DNA from: Xylanibacter brevis ATCC 19188
Lineage (GTDB): Bacteria; Bacteroidota; Bacteroidia; Bacteroidales; Bacteroidaceae
Reading direction: 5' to 3'
Length of the DNA: 64,000 nt
Assembly (NCBI RefSeq): GCF_000621725.1
Contig: NZ_KK211333.1
Span: 135,181-199,180, forward strand
The position numbers were made by a program, and so were the translations under genes. The notes under the pieces are model-generated. The model was not told where the DNA came from and ran no database searches. It worked only from the letters and a program-made list of their open reading frames with translations. This document shows, piece after piece, positions 28,446-36,419 of the stretch; the first letter of the stretch is position 1; each line of letters opens with the position of its first letter.

Positions 28446-29057
28446 ATGGGATTAGTAAGTAAGTTTTTCACTAATTGCGCTTACCCTAAGGGAACAATGG
28501 GGCGCATGATGCTTAGGGTTATGAATGCGTGTCATGCACCGCTGACCAATTGGGGACTGTCGTTTGTGACGTTTAAAGAGGGATGAACCATGCTTGACAT
28601 TGGCTGTGGCGGTGGTGCTACGCTGAGACGCCTGCTGAAACGGAGCAAGAACGGCGTAGCTTATGGCATCGACATCTCAGAGGAAAGTGTGGCAAAGGCA
28701 CGTAAGGTTAATGCTAAGGTGATAGACCGGCAGGTGTTCGTCGGTCAGGGCTCGGCTGTGAAACTGTCTTATGAAGACGAGAAGTTTGAACTGGTGACAG
28801 CTGTGGAAACGGTCTATTTCTGGCCAGAGTTGCCTGTGTGCTTGCAGGAGGTGCGTCGTGTGCTGAAGCATGGCGGACGCTTTGTAATTATGGTAGAGGT
28901 GGTGGACAGCTGCTCAAAATGGATTGACGTGGTGGAGGGTATGACGGCTTATCCGCCTGAGCAGCTGAAAGAGATGCTTGATGAGGCTGGATTCGTGAAA
29001 ACGGAAATACACAGAAAGCGTCCTTCATATGCTGCCATTGTGGGGGTAAAGTCTTGA
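28446..29057 (+). pseudogene. Class I SAM-dependent methyltransferase with in-frame TGA
   Basis: Reading from the ATG at 28446, codons 1-46 (MGLVSKFFTNCAYPKGTMGR onward to FVTFKEG) match the usual N terminus of this Bacteroidota methyltransferase type. Codon 47 is TGA (28584-28586), and the same frame then continues TMLDIGCGGGATLRRLL, the SAM-binding motif I, through DISEESVAKARK and EVRRVLKHGGRFVIM to the normal end. A Trp codon (TGG) at 47 would restore one 203-residue protein. An internal ATG at 28590 could start a 155-residue product that lacks the N-terminal helices. The promoter region and terminator look intact, so the lesion appears recent, or the TGA could be a sequencing error or read through. 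Confidence 0.75.
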
Positions 29058-29064
29058 TGTGTCT

Positions 29065-29099
29065 GGGACTGACGAGAAAAATAGGGACTGACGAGAAAA
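29065..29099. repeat. Tandem pair of 16-bp repeats
   Basis: GGGACTGACGAGAAAA occurs at 29065-29080 and 29084-29099, identical, with a 19-bp period, just before the terminator. Confidence 0.8.
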
Positions 29100-29102
29100 T
29101 CT

Positions 29103-29132
29103 CATGCCAAAAGGGTGGCATGGGATTTTTTT
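29103..29132 (+). terminator. Terminator after the methyltransferase
   Basis: A perfect 7-bp stem CATGCCA (29103-29109) and TGGCATG (29116-29122) with a 6-nt loop is followed by seven T (29126-29132). Confidence 0.85.
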
Positions 29133-29136
29133 GTGG

Positions 29137-29144
29137 TATCTTTG
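29137..29144 (+). promoter_or_regulatory. Predicted -7 element of the RAYT gene
   Basis: TATCTTTG fits TAnnTTTG and lies 41 bp before the ATG, directly after the T-run of the previous terminator. Confidence 0.6.
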
Positions 29145-29185
29145 CAAATTGAAAAATGGAACTTAACTAAAGAGAATATAAAAGC

Positions 29186-30319
29186 ATGGGTAAGAGTCTA
29201 TGGCAATGGCAAAAGGAAGGTACTTCGTGGAGGGGCATCGGCATTTATCACGTCACGCTGACGGTGCCGTCAAGGCAACCGTTGTTAGGACGTTTGGTCG
29301 TGACGGATAGCGCCCCTTCTAAGGCTCGAGTGGAAAGAACGGAGCTGGGCAGACTCTTGTTGGAGTGTCAGCGGTCTGTGCCTGTGTTTCATCCCGAGAT
29401 TCAGATCTTGCAGTATTGTCTTATGCCTGATCACTTGCACATGGTCTGGTACGTTCGCCGTCCGATGGAAAAGAGTATTAGACAGGTGGCGCAAGGGTTC
29501 TGGCAGGCTGTCAAGAAACTGGGGCGTGCATATAGCTATATCGTGGAGGGCGAAAGTGATGCCTGCCTTACAGGCGGCACAATGAACGAAAGGGATGGGG
29601 CTGTTGATGCTTGCCTTACAGACGGCACAATGAACGAAAGAGGTGGGGCGTTGAGGCTTTCGTCGATTGTTGAGGCTGATAGCCAGAAGAATTCTCTTTG
29701 TCTGGCTATTGGTAAGGAACGCTATTGTCGGCTGGACCCTGTATTCATAGAGCGACCTTTTCTGCGGCCATTATCACGTCGTGGGCAGTTGCATGCGATG
29801 ATTCGATATGTGCAGATGAACCCTCAACGATTGGCTACGAAACGGATGATGCCGGGCTTCTTTTGCGTGCAGCAGGGCATTGAGCTAGGCGAGCGTATCT
29901 ATAGTGGGGTGGGGAATGTGAAGTTGCTATCTATGGAGCACTTTGCTGCGGTGCATGTGCGTGGCATGTGGGTGAGGGCTGCAGAAAGGGGCGACCGTCA
30001 GCAACTGCGCAACTATATGAATGGCTGTGTGATTGAGGCTCGTAAGGGGTGTGTGATGGTGTCGCCATTCATCTCGCCACAGGAGAAGCAAGTGATGCGG
30101 GTTCTGTTAGATGAAAAACATCCGTTTATCCTTTTGGCAGACAATGGCTTTCGCAATTACTACAAACCGTCGGATGCTCTTTTTGAGGCATGTGCAGAGG
30201 GACGCGTGCTGATACTTAGTCCATGGACCTATGATGCTGACAAACGCCATGTGACGCGTGAGGAGTGTGTGGCTCTAAATGAAATGACTGCGGAGTTAGT
30301 GAAGTTATTGAATGAATGA
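29186..30319 (+). CDS. REP-associated tyrosine transposase (RAYT, Y1/IS200-like)
   Basis: A 377-residue HUH-type protein. The metal-binding HxH is His83/His85 in YCLMPDHLHMVWYV, and the catalytic Tyr is probably Tyr208 in MIRYVQMNPQR, where the NP pair is typical of RAYTs. RAYTs are single-copy relatives of IS200 transposases that act on REP palindromes. Residues 125-140 and 141-156 form a 16-residue tandem repeat (DACLTGGTMNERDGAV, DACLTDGTMNERGGAL), inserted between the HUH core and the Tyr helix and encoded by REP-like DNA. After residue 220 an extra domain of about 150 residues lacks the usual motifs, resembling an added nucleic-acid-handling domain (inference). No flanking target duplication is visible, which fits RAYT biology. 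Confidence 0.85.
   Translation: MGKSLWQWQKEGTSWRGIGIYHVTLTVPSRQPLLGRLVVTDSAPSKARVERTELGRLLLECQRSVPVFHPEIQILQYCLMPDHLHMVWYVRRPMEKSIRQVAQGFWQAVKKLGRAYSYIVEGESDACLTGGTMNERDGAVDACLTDGTMNERGGALRLSSIVEADSQKNSLCLAIGKERYCRLDPVFIERPFLRPLSRRGQLHAMIRYVQMNPQRLATKRMMPGFFCVQQGIELGERIYSGVGNVKLLSMEHFAAVHVRGMWVRAAERGDRQQLRNYMNGCVIEARKGCVMVSPFISPQEKQVMRVLLDEKHPFILLADNGFRNYYKPSDALFEACAEGRVLILSPWTYDADKRHVTREECVALNEMTAELVKLLNE
29558..29653 (+). repeat. 48-bp in-frame tandem repeat of REP-like sequence within the RAYT gene
   Basis: Two 48-bp units (29558-29605, 29606-29653) contain TGCCTTACAG followed by AATGAACGAAAG. The first holds the perfect hairpin GCCTG-cctta-CAGGC at 29561-29575. Both match the REP-like element at 28250-28300. 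The repeat length is a multiple of three, so the frame is kept. Confidence 0.85.
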
Positions 30320-30324
30320 TAAAA

Positions 30325-30349
30325 AAAGCGGGGCTCAAGGCCTCGCTTT
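30325..30349 (+). terminator. Terminator of the RAYT gene
   Basis: A 10-bp stem (30325-30334 with 30340-30349), one wobble pair and a TCAAG loop lie 6 bp after the stop codon. The T tract after it is short. Confidence 0.75.
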
Positions 30350-30365
30350 CTTGTTATTGCGTTCG

Positions 30366-30432
30366 CTTAATCGCAACTTGACCTTGCGGTCGAGATTGCT
30401 CACGCTCGAAAATAAATGCAAGCATTCATTTT
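30366..30432. repeat. Double-hairpin palindromic element between RAYT and rpiB
   Basis: An imperfect hairpin GCAACTTGACC / GGTCGAGATTGC (about 30373-30399) is followed by an 11-bp stem AAAATAAATGC / GCATTCATTTT (30409-30419 with 30422-30432, one mismatch). TTAATCGCAA occurs at 30368-30377 and again, as part of the rpiB 3' end, at about 30439-30448. It may be another mobile palindrome or a bidirectional terminator. Confidence 0.6.
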
Positions 30433-30433
30433 C

Positions 30434-30880
30434 TCACTTAATCGCAATTTTATCGACGCGCTTCTGGTGGCGACCACCTTCGAAGGTGGCGGTGAAAAAC
30501 TCGTCCATGATCTTGCGTGCCATGTTGTTGTCGATAAAGCGACCGGGCATCACCAGCACGTTGGCATCGTTGTGCTGACGAATGAGATGGGCTATCTCGG
30601 GAATCCAGCAGAGACCAGCACGTACCTGCTGGTGCTTGTTGAGCGTCATAGAGATGCCCTCGCCACTGCCGCAGATGGCTATGCCAGGATATACCTCGCC
30701 ACGCTCGATGCCCTCGGCCAGGGCATGGCCAAAGTCGGGATAATCTACGCTGGCATCGCTATAGGTGCCGTAGTCCTTGTAGGGGTAACCTTTCTCCTCG
30801 AGATACTCGAGTACGAACTTCTTGAGTGCAAAACCTGCGTGGTCGCAGGCTACGCCAACAGTCTTTACTTCCATAAGCAA
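30434..30880 (-). CDS. rpiB: Ribose-5-phosphate isomerase B
   Basis: RpiB interconverts ribose-5-phosphate and ribulose-5-phosphate. The 148-residue protein has GVACDHAGFALKKFVLEYLEEKGY, the DYPDFGHALAEGIERGE stretch, the catalytic-Cys motif GIAICGSGEGISM, and NDANVLVMPGRFI near the C terminus, all standard for RpiB/LacAB. It follows transketolase by 98 bp on the same strand, which places it in the pentose-phosphate end of the arabinose locus. Confidence 0.96.
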   Translation of the reverse strand: MLMEVKTVGVACDHAGFALKKFVLEYLEEKGYPYKDYGTYSDASVDYPDFGHALAEGIERGEVYPGIAICGSGEGISMTLNKHQQVRAGLCWIPEIAHLIRQHNDANVLVMPGRFIDNNMARKIMDEFFTATFEGGRHQKRVDKIAIK

Positions 30881-30900
30881 TAGGTATTAAATTATAAAAA

Positions 30901-30963
30901 AGAGAGAGACACAGGCGGACAGAGATTGGCTTGTAGTCGCACTCTGTGCCCCCTGTATCTCTT
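30901..30963. repeat. Long imperfect palindrome between tkt and rpiB
   Basis: AGAGAGACACAGGCGGACAGAG (30903-30924 region) pairs with CTCTGTGCCCCCTGTATCTCT (30942-30962) with a few mismatches. The loop is about 17 nt. It could be an mRNA-processing hairpin or a mobile palindrome. Confidence 0.7.
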
Positions 30964-30978
30964 TGTGGATTAATGATA

Positions 30979-32991
30979 TTAAGCCAGGAGTTTCTTTACC
31001 TGATTATATACATTCTCGCCTGTGAAGCCGAGTTTCTCGTCGAGTACCTTGTAGGGCGCAGAGAAACCGAAGCTCTCCAAGCCCCATACGCAACCGTCGG
31101 CACCAACAAGGCCTTCGAGGTTGACGGGCAGACCGGCGGTGAGGCCGAACTTCTTCTTGCCAGCGGGCAGCACACTCTGCTGATACTCCTTGCTCTGTGA
31201 GCGGAAGAGACCTTCAGAAGGCACGCTGACGATGCGGCACTTCACACCATCCTTGCGCAGCAGCTGTGCACCGGCCTCGAGGGTAGAAACCTCTGAACCT
31301 GAAGCCAGCAGGATGACATCGTAGTCTTCGTCTGAACCAGCTACGACATAGGCACCCTTGGTGGCCTGTGTGTAGTCGTTGCCAGCGGGCAGCATGTCGA
31401 TGTTCTGACGTGAGAAGATAAGCGCTGTAGGCGTATCGATGTTCTCCATAGCCATGCGCCAGCAAACGGTGGTCTCCTCGGCATCGGCAGGACGAACCAC
31501 GAGGACTGAGTTCTTGCCATGGTGGTTCTTCAGCTTCTCCATCAGTCGGATCTGAGCTTCCTGCTCTACGGGCTCGTGGGTAGGTCCGTCCTCACCAACG
31601 CGGAAGGCGTCGTGGGTCCAGATGAACTTCACGGGCAGCTCCATCAGGGCAGCCATACGTACGGCGGGCTTCATGTAGTCGGAGAACACGAAGAAGGTGC
31701 CGCAAGCGGGGATGACACCACCGTGCAGAGCCATACCGATGCAGCAGCAAGCCATGGTGAGCTCGGCAACACCGGCCTCGAAGAATGCTCCGCTGAAGTC
31801 ACCGCGAACGATGTCGTGGGTCTTCTTGAGGAAGCCATCGGTCTTGTCTGAATTAGACAGGTCGGCAGAAGCACAGATCATGTTGGGCACCTGCTCGGCA
31901 AGTACGCCCAGTACGGTAGCCGAAGCGCCACGGGTGGCAGCGCCAGCCTTCTGCTCTACCTTGCTCCAGTCAATCTTAGGAGCCTTGCCGCTGAACCACT
32001 CTTCCAGCTGAGCAGCCTTCTCGGGGTTGGCCTTGGCCCAAGCAGCCTTCTCGGCATAGCGCTCGGCCACGATCTTCTTCAGCTCCTCAGCACGCTTAGC
32101 ATAGAGCTCTTGTACCTCGGGGAAGATCTGGAAGGGATTCTCGGGATCAGCACCCAAGTTCTTCATGGTGTTGATATATGCATCGCCACCAAGTGGTGCA
32201 CCGTGGGTGGCGCAGTTGCTCTCGTATGATGAGTTGTCGGCCTTGCGGGCACCCTTACCCATCACGCAGTGGCCAATGATCAGGCTGGGGCGAGCGGTCT
32301 CGGCCTGTGCCTTCTTGATGGCCTCGCGAATCTGATCTACGTTGTTACCATCAATGGTCTGTACGTACCATCCCCATGCCTCATACTTCTTGGCGGTATC
32401 CTCAGAGGTCACCACCTCGGTCTTGGTAGAGAGCTGGATGTCGTTAGCGTCGTAGAACATGATGAGGTTGTCCAAGCCCAGATTGCCGGCAATACGGCCA
32501 GCACCCTGTGAGATCTCCTCCTGCACGCCACCATCGCTGATGTAAGCATAGATGGTCTGATTCATGACGTTGCCCAGACGAGCCTTCAGGAACTTGGCAG
32601 CGATGGCAGCACCAACGGCGAAGCAGTGGCCCTGGCCCAGAGGACCAGAGGTGTTCTCGATGCCGCGCTCAATCTCGCGCTCGGGGTGGCCAGGGGTTAC
32701 AGAGCCCCACTGGCGCAGGTTTTTCAGGTCGTCGATGCTGAACTTGCCGATGAGGGCCAGCTGAGAGTAGAGCATGGGTGCCATGTGACCAGGATCCAGG
32801 AAGAAACGGTCGCGACCCTCCCATGTGGGGTTCTCGGGGTCATAGACCAGGAACTCGCTGTAGAGGGTGTTGATGAAGTCGGCACCACCCATGGCACCAC
32901 CGGGGTGTCCACTCTTGGCTTTCTCGACCATAGATGCAGCAAGGATGCGGATGTTGTCCGCTGCAAGGTTCATAATCTTGTTGTCGTTCAT
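30979..32991 (-). CDS. tkt: Transketolase
   Basis: Transketolase moves two-carbon units between pentose and triose/hexose phosphates using thiamine diphosphate. The 670-residue protein opens with ADNIRILAASMVEKAKSGHPGGAMG. The cofactor-binding region is YAYISDGGVQEEISQGAGRIAG with FYDANDI. HGAPLGG, GDFSGAFFEAGVAELTM (catalytic Glu area) and WTHDAFRVGEDGPTHEPVEQ (substrate binding) follow. It consumes the xylulose-5-phosphate made by the adjacent arabinose genes. Its own full promoter lies at 33025-33055, so it can be expressed apart from the ara operon. Confidence 0.97.
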   Translation of the reverse strand: MNDNKIMNLAADNIRILAASMVEKAKSGHPGGAMGGADFINTLYSEFLVYDPENPTWEGRDRFFLDPGHMAPMLYSQLALIGKFSIDDLKNLRQWGSVTPGHPEREIERGIENTSGPLGQGHCFAVGAAIAAKFLKARLGNVMNQTIYAYISDGGVQEEISQGAGRIAGNLGLDNLIMFYDANDIQLSTKTEVVTSEDTAKKYEAWGWYVQTIDGNNVDQIREAIKKAQAETARPSLIIGHCVMGKGARKADNSSYESNCATHGAPLGGDAYINTMKNLGADPENPFQIFPEVQELYAKRAEELKKIVAERYAEKAAWAKANPEKAAQLEEWFSGKAPKIDWSKVEQKAGAATRGASATVLGVLAEQVPNMICASADLSNSDKTDGFLKKTHDIVRGDFSGAFFEAGVAELTMACCCIGMALHGGVIPACGTFFVFSDYMKPAVRMAALMELPVKFIWTHDAFRVGEDGPTHEPVEQEAQIRLMEKLKNHHGKNSVLVVRPADAEETTVCWRMAMENIDTPTALIFSRQNIDMLPAGNDYTQATKGAYVVAGSDEDYDVILLASGSEVSTLEAGAQLLRKDGVKCRIVSVPSEGLFRSQSKEYQQSVLPAGKKKFGLTAGLPVNLEGLVGADGCVWGLESFGFSAPYKVLDEKLGFTGENVYNQVKKLLA

Positions 32992-33024
32992 AATACTGTA
33001 ATGAATAAATGTCTAATTTGTCTG

Positions 33025-33055
33025 CAAAGTTAAGCAAAATTGTTGAATAGACAAA
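33025..33055 (-). promoter_or_regulatory. Promoter of tkt-rpiB
   Basis: On the minus strand, TTTG (33055-33052) and TAACTTTG (33032-33025) are spaced by 19 bp, a full consensus match. It lies between the kinase stop codon and the tkt ATG. Confidence 0.8.
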
Positions 33056-33075
33056 GAAATGACTGCGATAATGCG

Positions 33076-34668
33076 TTATTTCTTGTTGTCAACGGCGCAT
33101 TGCTCCACGGGCAGACAACGCTTGTAATTCTCGATATAGCGCTCGAAACCAGCCACATCCTCGGCCGTGGGAGCAATGCTGACACCCTTGTTGCCAGCAA
33201 AGACAACGGTCTCAAGATAGTCGGCCAGCGAAAGCTTCTGGGCGTTGTTCACCATGAAGCCTGCCAGCAGGGCAATACCCCAGGCACCGCCTTCTCCAGC
33301 AGTCTCCATCACAGAGATGGGGCTGTTGAGGGCAGCAGCCAGCATGCGCTGACCCACACCAGCGGTCTTGAAGTAGCCACCATGACCGGTGATGCGGTCC
33401 ACCTTGATGTTTTCTTGTTTGAACAGGATGTCGTTGCCAATCTTCAGCACACCAATGGCACCATAAAGGTGGGCACGCATGAAGTTGGCCAGATTGAATT
33501 TATCATTAGCAGAACGAATGAACATGGGGCGACCCTCAGAGAGTCCCGTCACGGGCTCGCCAGAGACGTAGTTGTAGGCCATCAGTCCACCACAGTCGGT
33601 GTCACCCTCGAGGGCGCGGTTGAACAGCTTACCATAGAGCTCGTTCATATCTACGGGGATGCCCAGTAACTGCTGGTACTCCTTGAACAGGCCCACCCAG
33701 GCGTTGATGTCGCTGGTGCAGTTGTTGCAATGAACCATGGCCACGAGTGAACCATCGGGTGTGGTCACCATGTCGATCATCTCGTAGGGCTTGGAGAGCT
33801 CCTTCTCGAGTACAATCATTGAGAATGACGAGGTGCCGGCAGATACGTTACCCGTGCGCTGCTTCACTGCATTGGTGGCTACCATGCCGGTGCCTGCGTC
33901 GCCCTCGGGAGGACAAACGGGGATGCCGGCCTTCAGGTGGCCAGAGACGTCGAGTTTCTTGGCACCATCGGGAGTCAGGAAACCGGCATTCTCACCTGCG
34001 TTGAGCGACTTAGGCAGAATGTCGAGCAGTTTCCACGAGAAGCCCTTTGGAGCGATGAGCTCGTCGAACTTCTTGACCATCGTGGCGTCGTAGGTCTTGG
34101 TCTTGGGGTCAACGGGAATCATGCCTGATGCATCGCCTACGCCCAGCACGAACTGACCCGTCACCTGCCAGTGGACATAGCCGGCGAGGGTGGTGAGGTA
34201 CTTGATGTCGCCCACGTGCTCCTCGTTGTCGAGGATGGCCTCATAGAGGTGGCTGATGCTCCAGCGCAGAGGAATGTTGTAGTTGAACAACTCAGAGAGC
34301 TTAGCTGCAGCCTTGCCCGTATTGGTGTTGCGCCAAGTGCGGAAGGGCACCAAGATGTCTTGCTTCTCGTTGAAAGCCATGTAGCCGTGCATCATGGCGC
34401 TGAAGCCAATGGCGGCCAGGCTCTCAATCTCGCAGTCGTACTGCTTCAGCACGTCCTTGCGCAGTTCGGCATAGCAGTCCTGCAGACCATACCAGATAGC
34501 TTCGGTAGAGTAGGTCCAAAGACCGTCAACCAGCTGGTTCTCCCACTCGTGTGAGCCCTGTGCTATAGGCTTGTTGTTCTCGTCGATGAGAACGGCCTTG
34601 ATGCGGGTAGAGCCGAACTCGATGCCGAGGATGGCCTTACCTGCTTCGATCGTTTGTTTTGGTGTCAT
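33076..34668 (-). CDS. araB: FGGY-family carbohydrate kinase, probable L-ribulokinase
   Basis: A 530-residue sugar kinase. GIEFGSTRIKAVLIDENN is the N-terminal phosphate-binding strand, FSAMMHGYMAFNEKQDIL lies in the sugar-binding lobe, PEGDAGTGMVATNAVKQRTGNVSAGTSSF is near the hinge, and ITGHGGYFKTAGVGQRMLAAALN is the FGGY-type C-terminal signature. By sequence it resembles xylulokinase-like FGGY kinases, but its position after araA and araD argues for phosphorylation of L-ribulose, as in Bacteroides. The symbol is based on context. The 108-bp gap to araA holds a long palindrome. Confidence 0.85.
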   Translation of the reverse strand: MTPKQTIEAGKAILGIEFGSTRIKAVLIDENNKPIAQGSHEWENQLVDGLWTYSTEAIWYGLQDCYAELRKDVLKQYDCEIESLAAIGFSAMMHGYMAFNEKQDILVPFRTWRNTNTGKAAAKLSELFNYNIPLRWSISHLYEAILDNEEHVGDIKYLTTLAGYVHWQVTGQFVLGVGDASGMIPVDPKTKTYDATMVKKFDELIAPKGFSWKLLDILPKSLNAGENAGFLTPDGAKKLDVSGHLKAGIPVCPPEGDAGTGMVATNAVKQRTGNVSAGTSSFSMIVLEKELSKPYEMIDMVTTPDGSLVAMVHCNNCTSDINAWVGLFKEYQQLLGIPVDMNELYGKLFNRALEGDTDCGGLMAYNYVSGEPVTGLSEGRPMFIRSANDKFNLANFMRAHLYGAIGVLKIGNDILFKQENIKVDRITGHGGYFKTAGVGQRMLAAALNSPISVMETAGEGGAWGIALLAGFMVNNAQKLSLADYLETVVFAGNKGVSIAPTAEDVAGFERYIENYKRCLPVEQCAVDNKK

Positions 34669-34698
34669 AGTGATTTTGTTATTTGTAGAAAAACAAAG

Positions 34699-34766
34699 GC
34701 ACGAAGGAACGAAGGTGGCAGGATGCCTCAGTGGTGAAGCCCCATTGTCTCTTCGTTTCTTCGTGC
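34699..34766. repeat. Long palindrome between araA and araB
   Basis: GCACGAAGGAACGAAG (34699-34714) and CTTCGTTTCTTCGTGC (34751-34766) pair at 15 of 16 positions. The loop carries a small stem GGCA-gga-TGCC (34717-34727). No promoter is evident here, so it is likely transcribed within the operon. Confidence 0.85.
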
Positions 34767-34776
34767 TCAGATAATA

Positions 34777-36318
34777 TTATTTCAATGCCTTGTTAAGCAT
34801 GAAGTAAACCTCGTTGTTGCGCAGAGTCTGCTTGAAATCAGCAATATTTGTCTGCTTGTTGATCTTGACATACTCGATGCCCAGCATCTCGGCAAAGTCT
34901 TCCCAGTACTCCTCGTTGATGTCATAAGAGAAAGCACTGTGGTGAGTACCACCAGCCAGAATCCATGCGGCAGCGCCAACCTCGAAGCTGGGCTGAGGAA
35001 TCCACAGGGCTGAAGCCACGGGGAGCTTAGGCATGGGCTTGGGCTCGATGCACTCTACCTCCTGAGAAATCAGGCGGAAGCGGTTGCCCAGGTCAACAAC
35101 AGTAGCCTTGATACCTGCACCGGTCTTTGAAGTGAACACCAGACGGGCGGTCTGCTGCTTGCGGATACCGATGCCGAGGAAGTGAACCTCGAGTTTGGGC
35201 TTGTCGGTAGCAATGAGAGGGCATACCTCGAGCATGTGGCTCTGCAGGCAAGAGCTCTTATCGCCAGCGAAGTTGAGGGTGTAGTCCTCGAGGAACGAGC
35301 AGCCGGTAGGCATACCCTGCTGAATCACCCACAGTGTGCGATAGAGGCAAGCTGTCTTCCAGTCGCCCTCGGCACCGAAACCGTAGCCTTCCTGCATCAG
35401 GCGCTGAGAGGCCAGGCCAGGAATCTGGTCGAAACCACAGAAGTTGGGATCGTCGATGTTGGCATCGCCCAGGTCGTCGAAGTTGGTGGTGAAGGCAGTA
35501 GCGCCCTCATCCTTCAGCACGCGGCGCAGAGCAATCTCGGCCTTGGCAGCGTTCTTCACCTTCTCCCAGTAAACCTGCTCGCCGCTCTCATCGATCTTGA
35601 TGGTGTAGAGTTTCTTATACTCCTCAACCAGGGCGTCGGCCTCGGCATCGGTCACCTTCTTGAAGTACTCCATCAGTGAGCTAACGGGGTAGTAGTCAAC
35701 GTGGTAACCCAGACGCTGCTCAAACTCTACACGGTCGCCATCGGTCACAGCTACGTTGTTCATGTTCATACCGAACATCAGACAGCGCACATTGTGAGCA
35801 TCAGCAACACCAGCTGCTACGCGAGCCCAAACGGCAATCTGCTTCTGAGCCTTCTCGTCTTTCCAGTAGCCGCAAACCACCTTGCGAGCAACGCGCATGC
35901 GAGTGCAGATGTGGCCGAACTCGATGTCACCATGAGCACTCTGGTTCAGGTTCATGAAGTCCATGTCAATGTCGCTCCAGGGTATCTCGGCATTATACTG
36001 GGTGTGGAAGTGGCACAGAGGCTTCTGCAACTGCTGCAGACCCTTGATCCACATCTTGGCGGGCGAGAAGGTGTGCATCCATGTGATGATACCTACGCAC
36101 TTCTCGTCGTTGTTGGCAGCCAGCATGATCTGCTCTACCTCTTTAGAGCTGTTGGCTGTGCCCTTATATACAATCTTGACGGGGATGTTGCCGCTCTTGT
36201 TCAGGCCGTCAACCATCTCTTTTGAGTGTCCGTCGACTGCAACTACAGCGTCGCCTCCGTAAAGGAGCTGAGCGCCAGTTACCCACCAAATCTCGAAATT
36301 GTCAAATGCTTTAATCAT
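34777..36318 (-). CDS. araA: L-arabinose isomerase
   Basis: AraA converts L-arabinose to L-ribulose. The 513-residue protein has the family landmarks: IITWMHTFSPAKMWIKGL, HFHTQYNAEIPWSDIDMDFMNLNQSAHGD, the metal/active-site Glu regions YGFGAEGDWKTACLYR and GCSFLEDYTLNF, and SHMLEVCP with a metal-binding His. HHSAFSYDI is the C-terminal substrate region. It sits between araD and the kinase on the same strand. Confidence 0.96.
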   Translation of the reverse strand: MIKAFDNFEIWWVTGAQLLYGGDAVVAVDGHSKEMVDGLNKSGNIPVKIVYKGTANSSKEVEQIMLAANNDEKCVGIITWMHTFSPAKMWIKGLQQLQKPLCHFHTQYNAEIPWSDIDMDFMNLNQSAHGDIEFGHICTRMRVARKVVCGYWKDEKAQKQIAVWARVAAGVADAHNVRCLMFGMNMNNVAVTDGDRVEFEQRLGYHVDYYPVSSLMEYFKKVTDAEADALVEEYKKLYTIKIDESGEQVYWEKVKNAAKAEIALRRVLKDEGATAFTTNFDDLGDANIDDPNFCGFDQIPGLASQRLMQEGYGFGAEGDWKTACLYRTLWVIQQGMPTGCSFLEDYTLNFAGDKSSCLQSHMLEVCPLIATDKPKLEVHFLGIGIRKQQTARLVFTSKTGAGIKATVVDLGNRFRLISQEVECIEPKPMPKLPVASALWIPQPSFEVGAAAWILAGGTHHSAFSYDINEEYWEDFAEMLGIEYVKINKQTNIADFKQTLRNNEVYFMLNKALK

Positions 36319-36340
36319 AATATTGTTAGTTTTTAATTAA

Positions 36341-36400
36341 TAATTAGTAGCTTATTTGATTAATAATAAGTAGCTTATTGAATTAACAAAGTAGCTGTTT
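36341..36400. repeat. Degenerate 21-23-bp tandem repeat between araD and araA
   Basis: Three AGTAGCT-type units lie at about 36346, 36369 and 36390 inside an A+T-rich 101-bp gap (TAATTAGTAGCTTATTTGAT and TAATAAGTAGCTTATTGAAT). It may be a binding site cluster or slippage repeat. Confidence 0.6.
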
Positions 36401-36419
36401 CGTTTGTCTTTATTGTAGC

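Noticed and set aside
28063-30433. Genomic island with integration site
   Set aside because: The patch has a RAYT and repeats but no integrase, no tRNA and no flanking direct repeats.
33076-34668. Xylulokinase (xylB)
   Set aside because: The fold is shared, but araA, araD and araR neighbours favour ribulokinase; no xylose isomerase gene is present.
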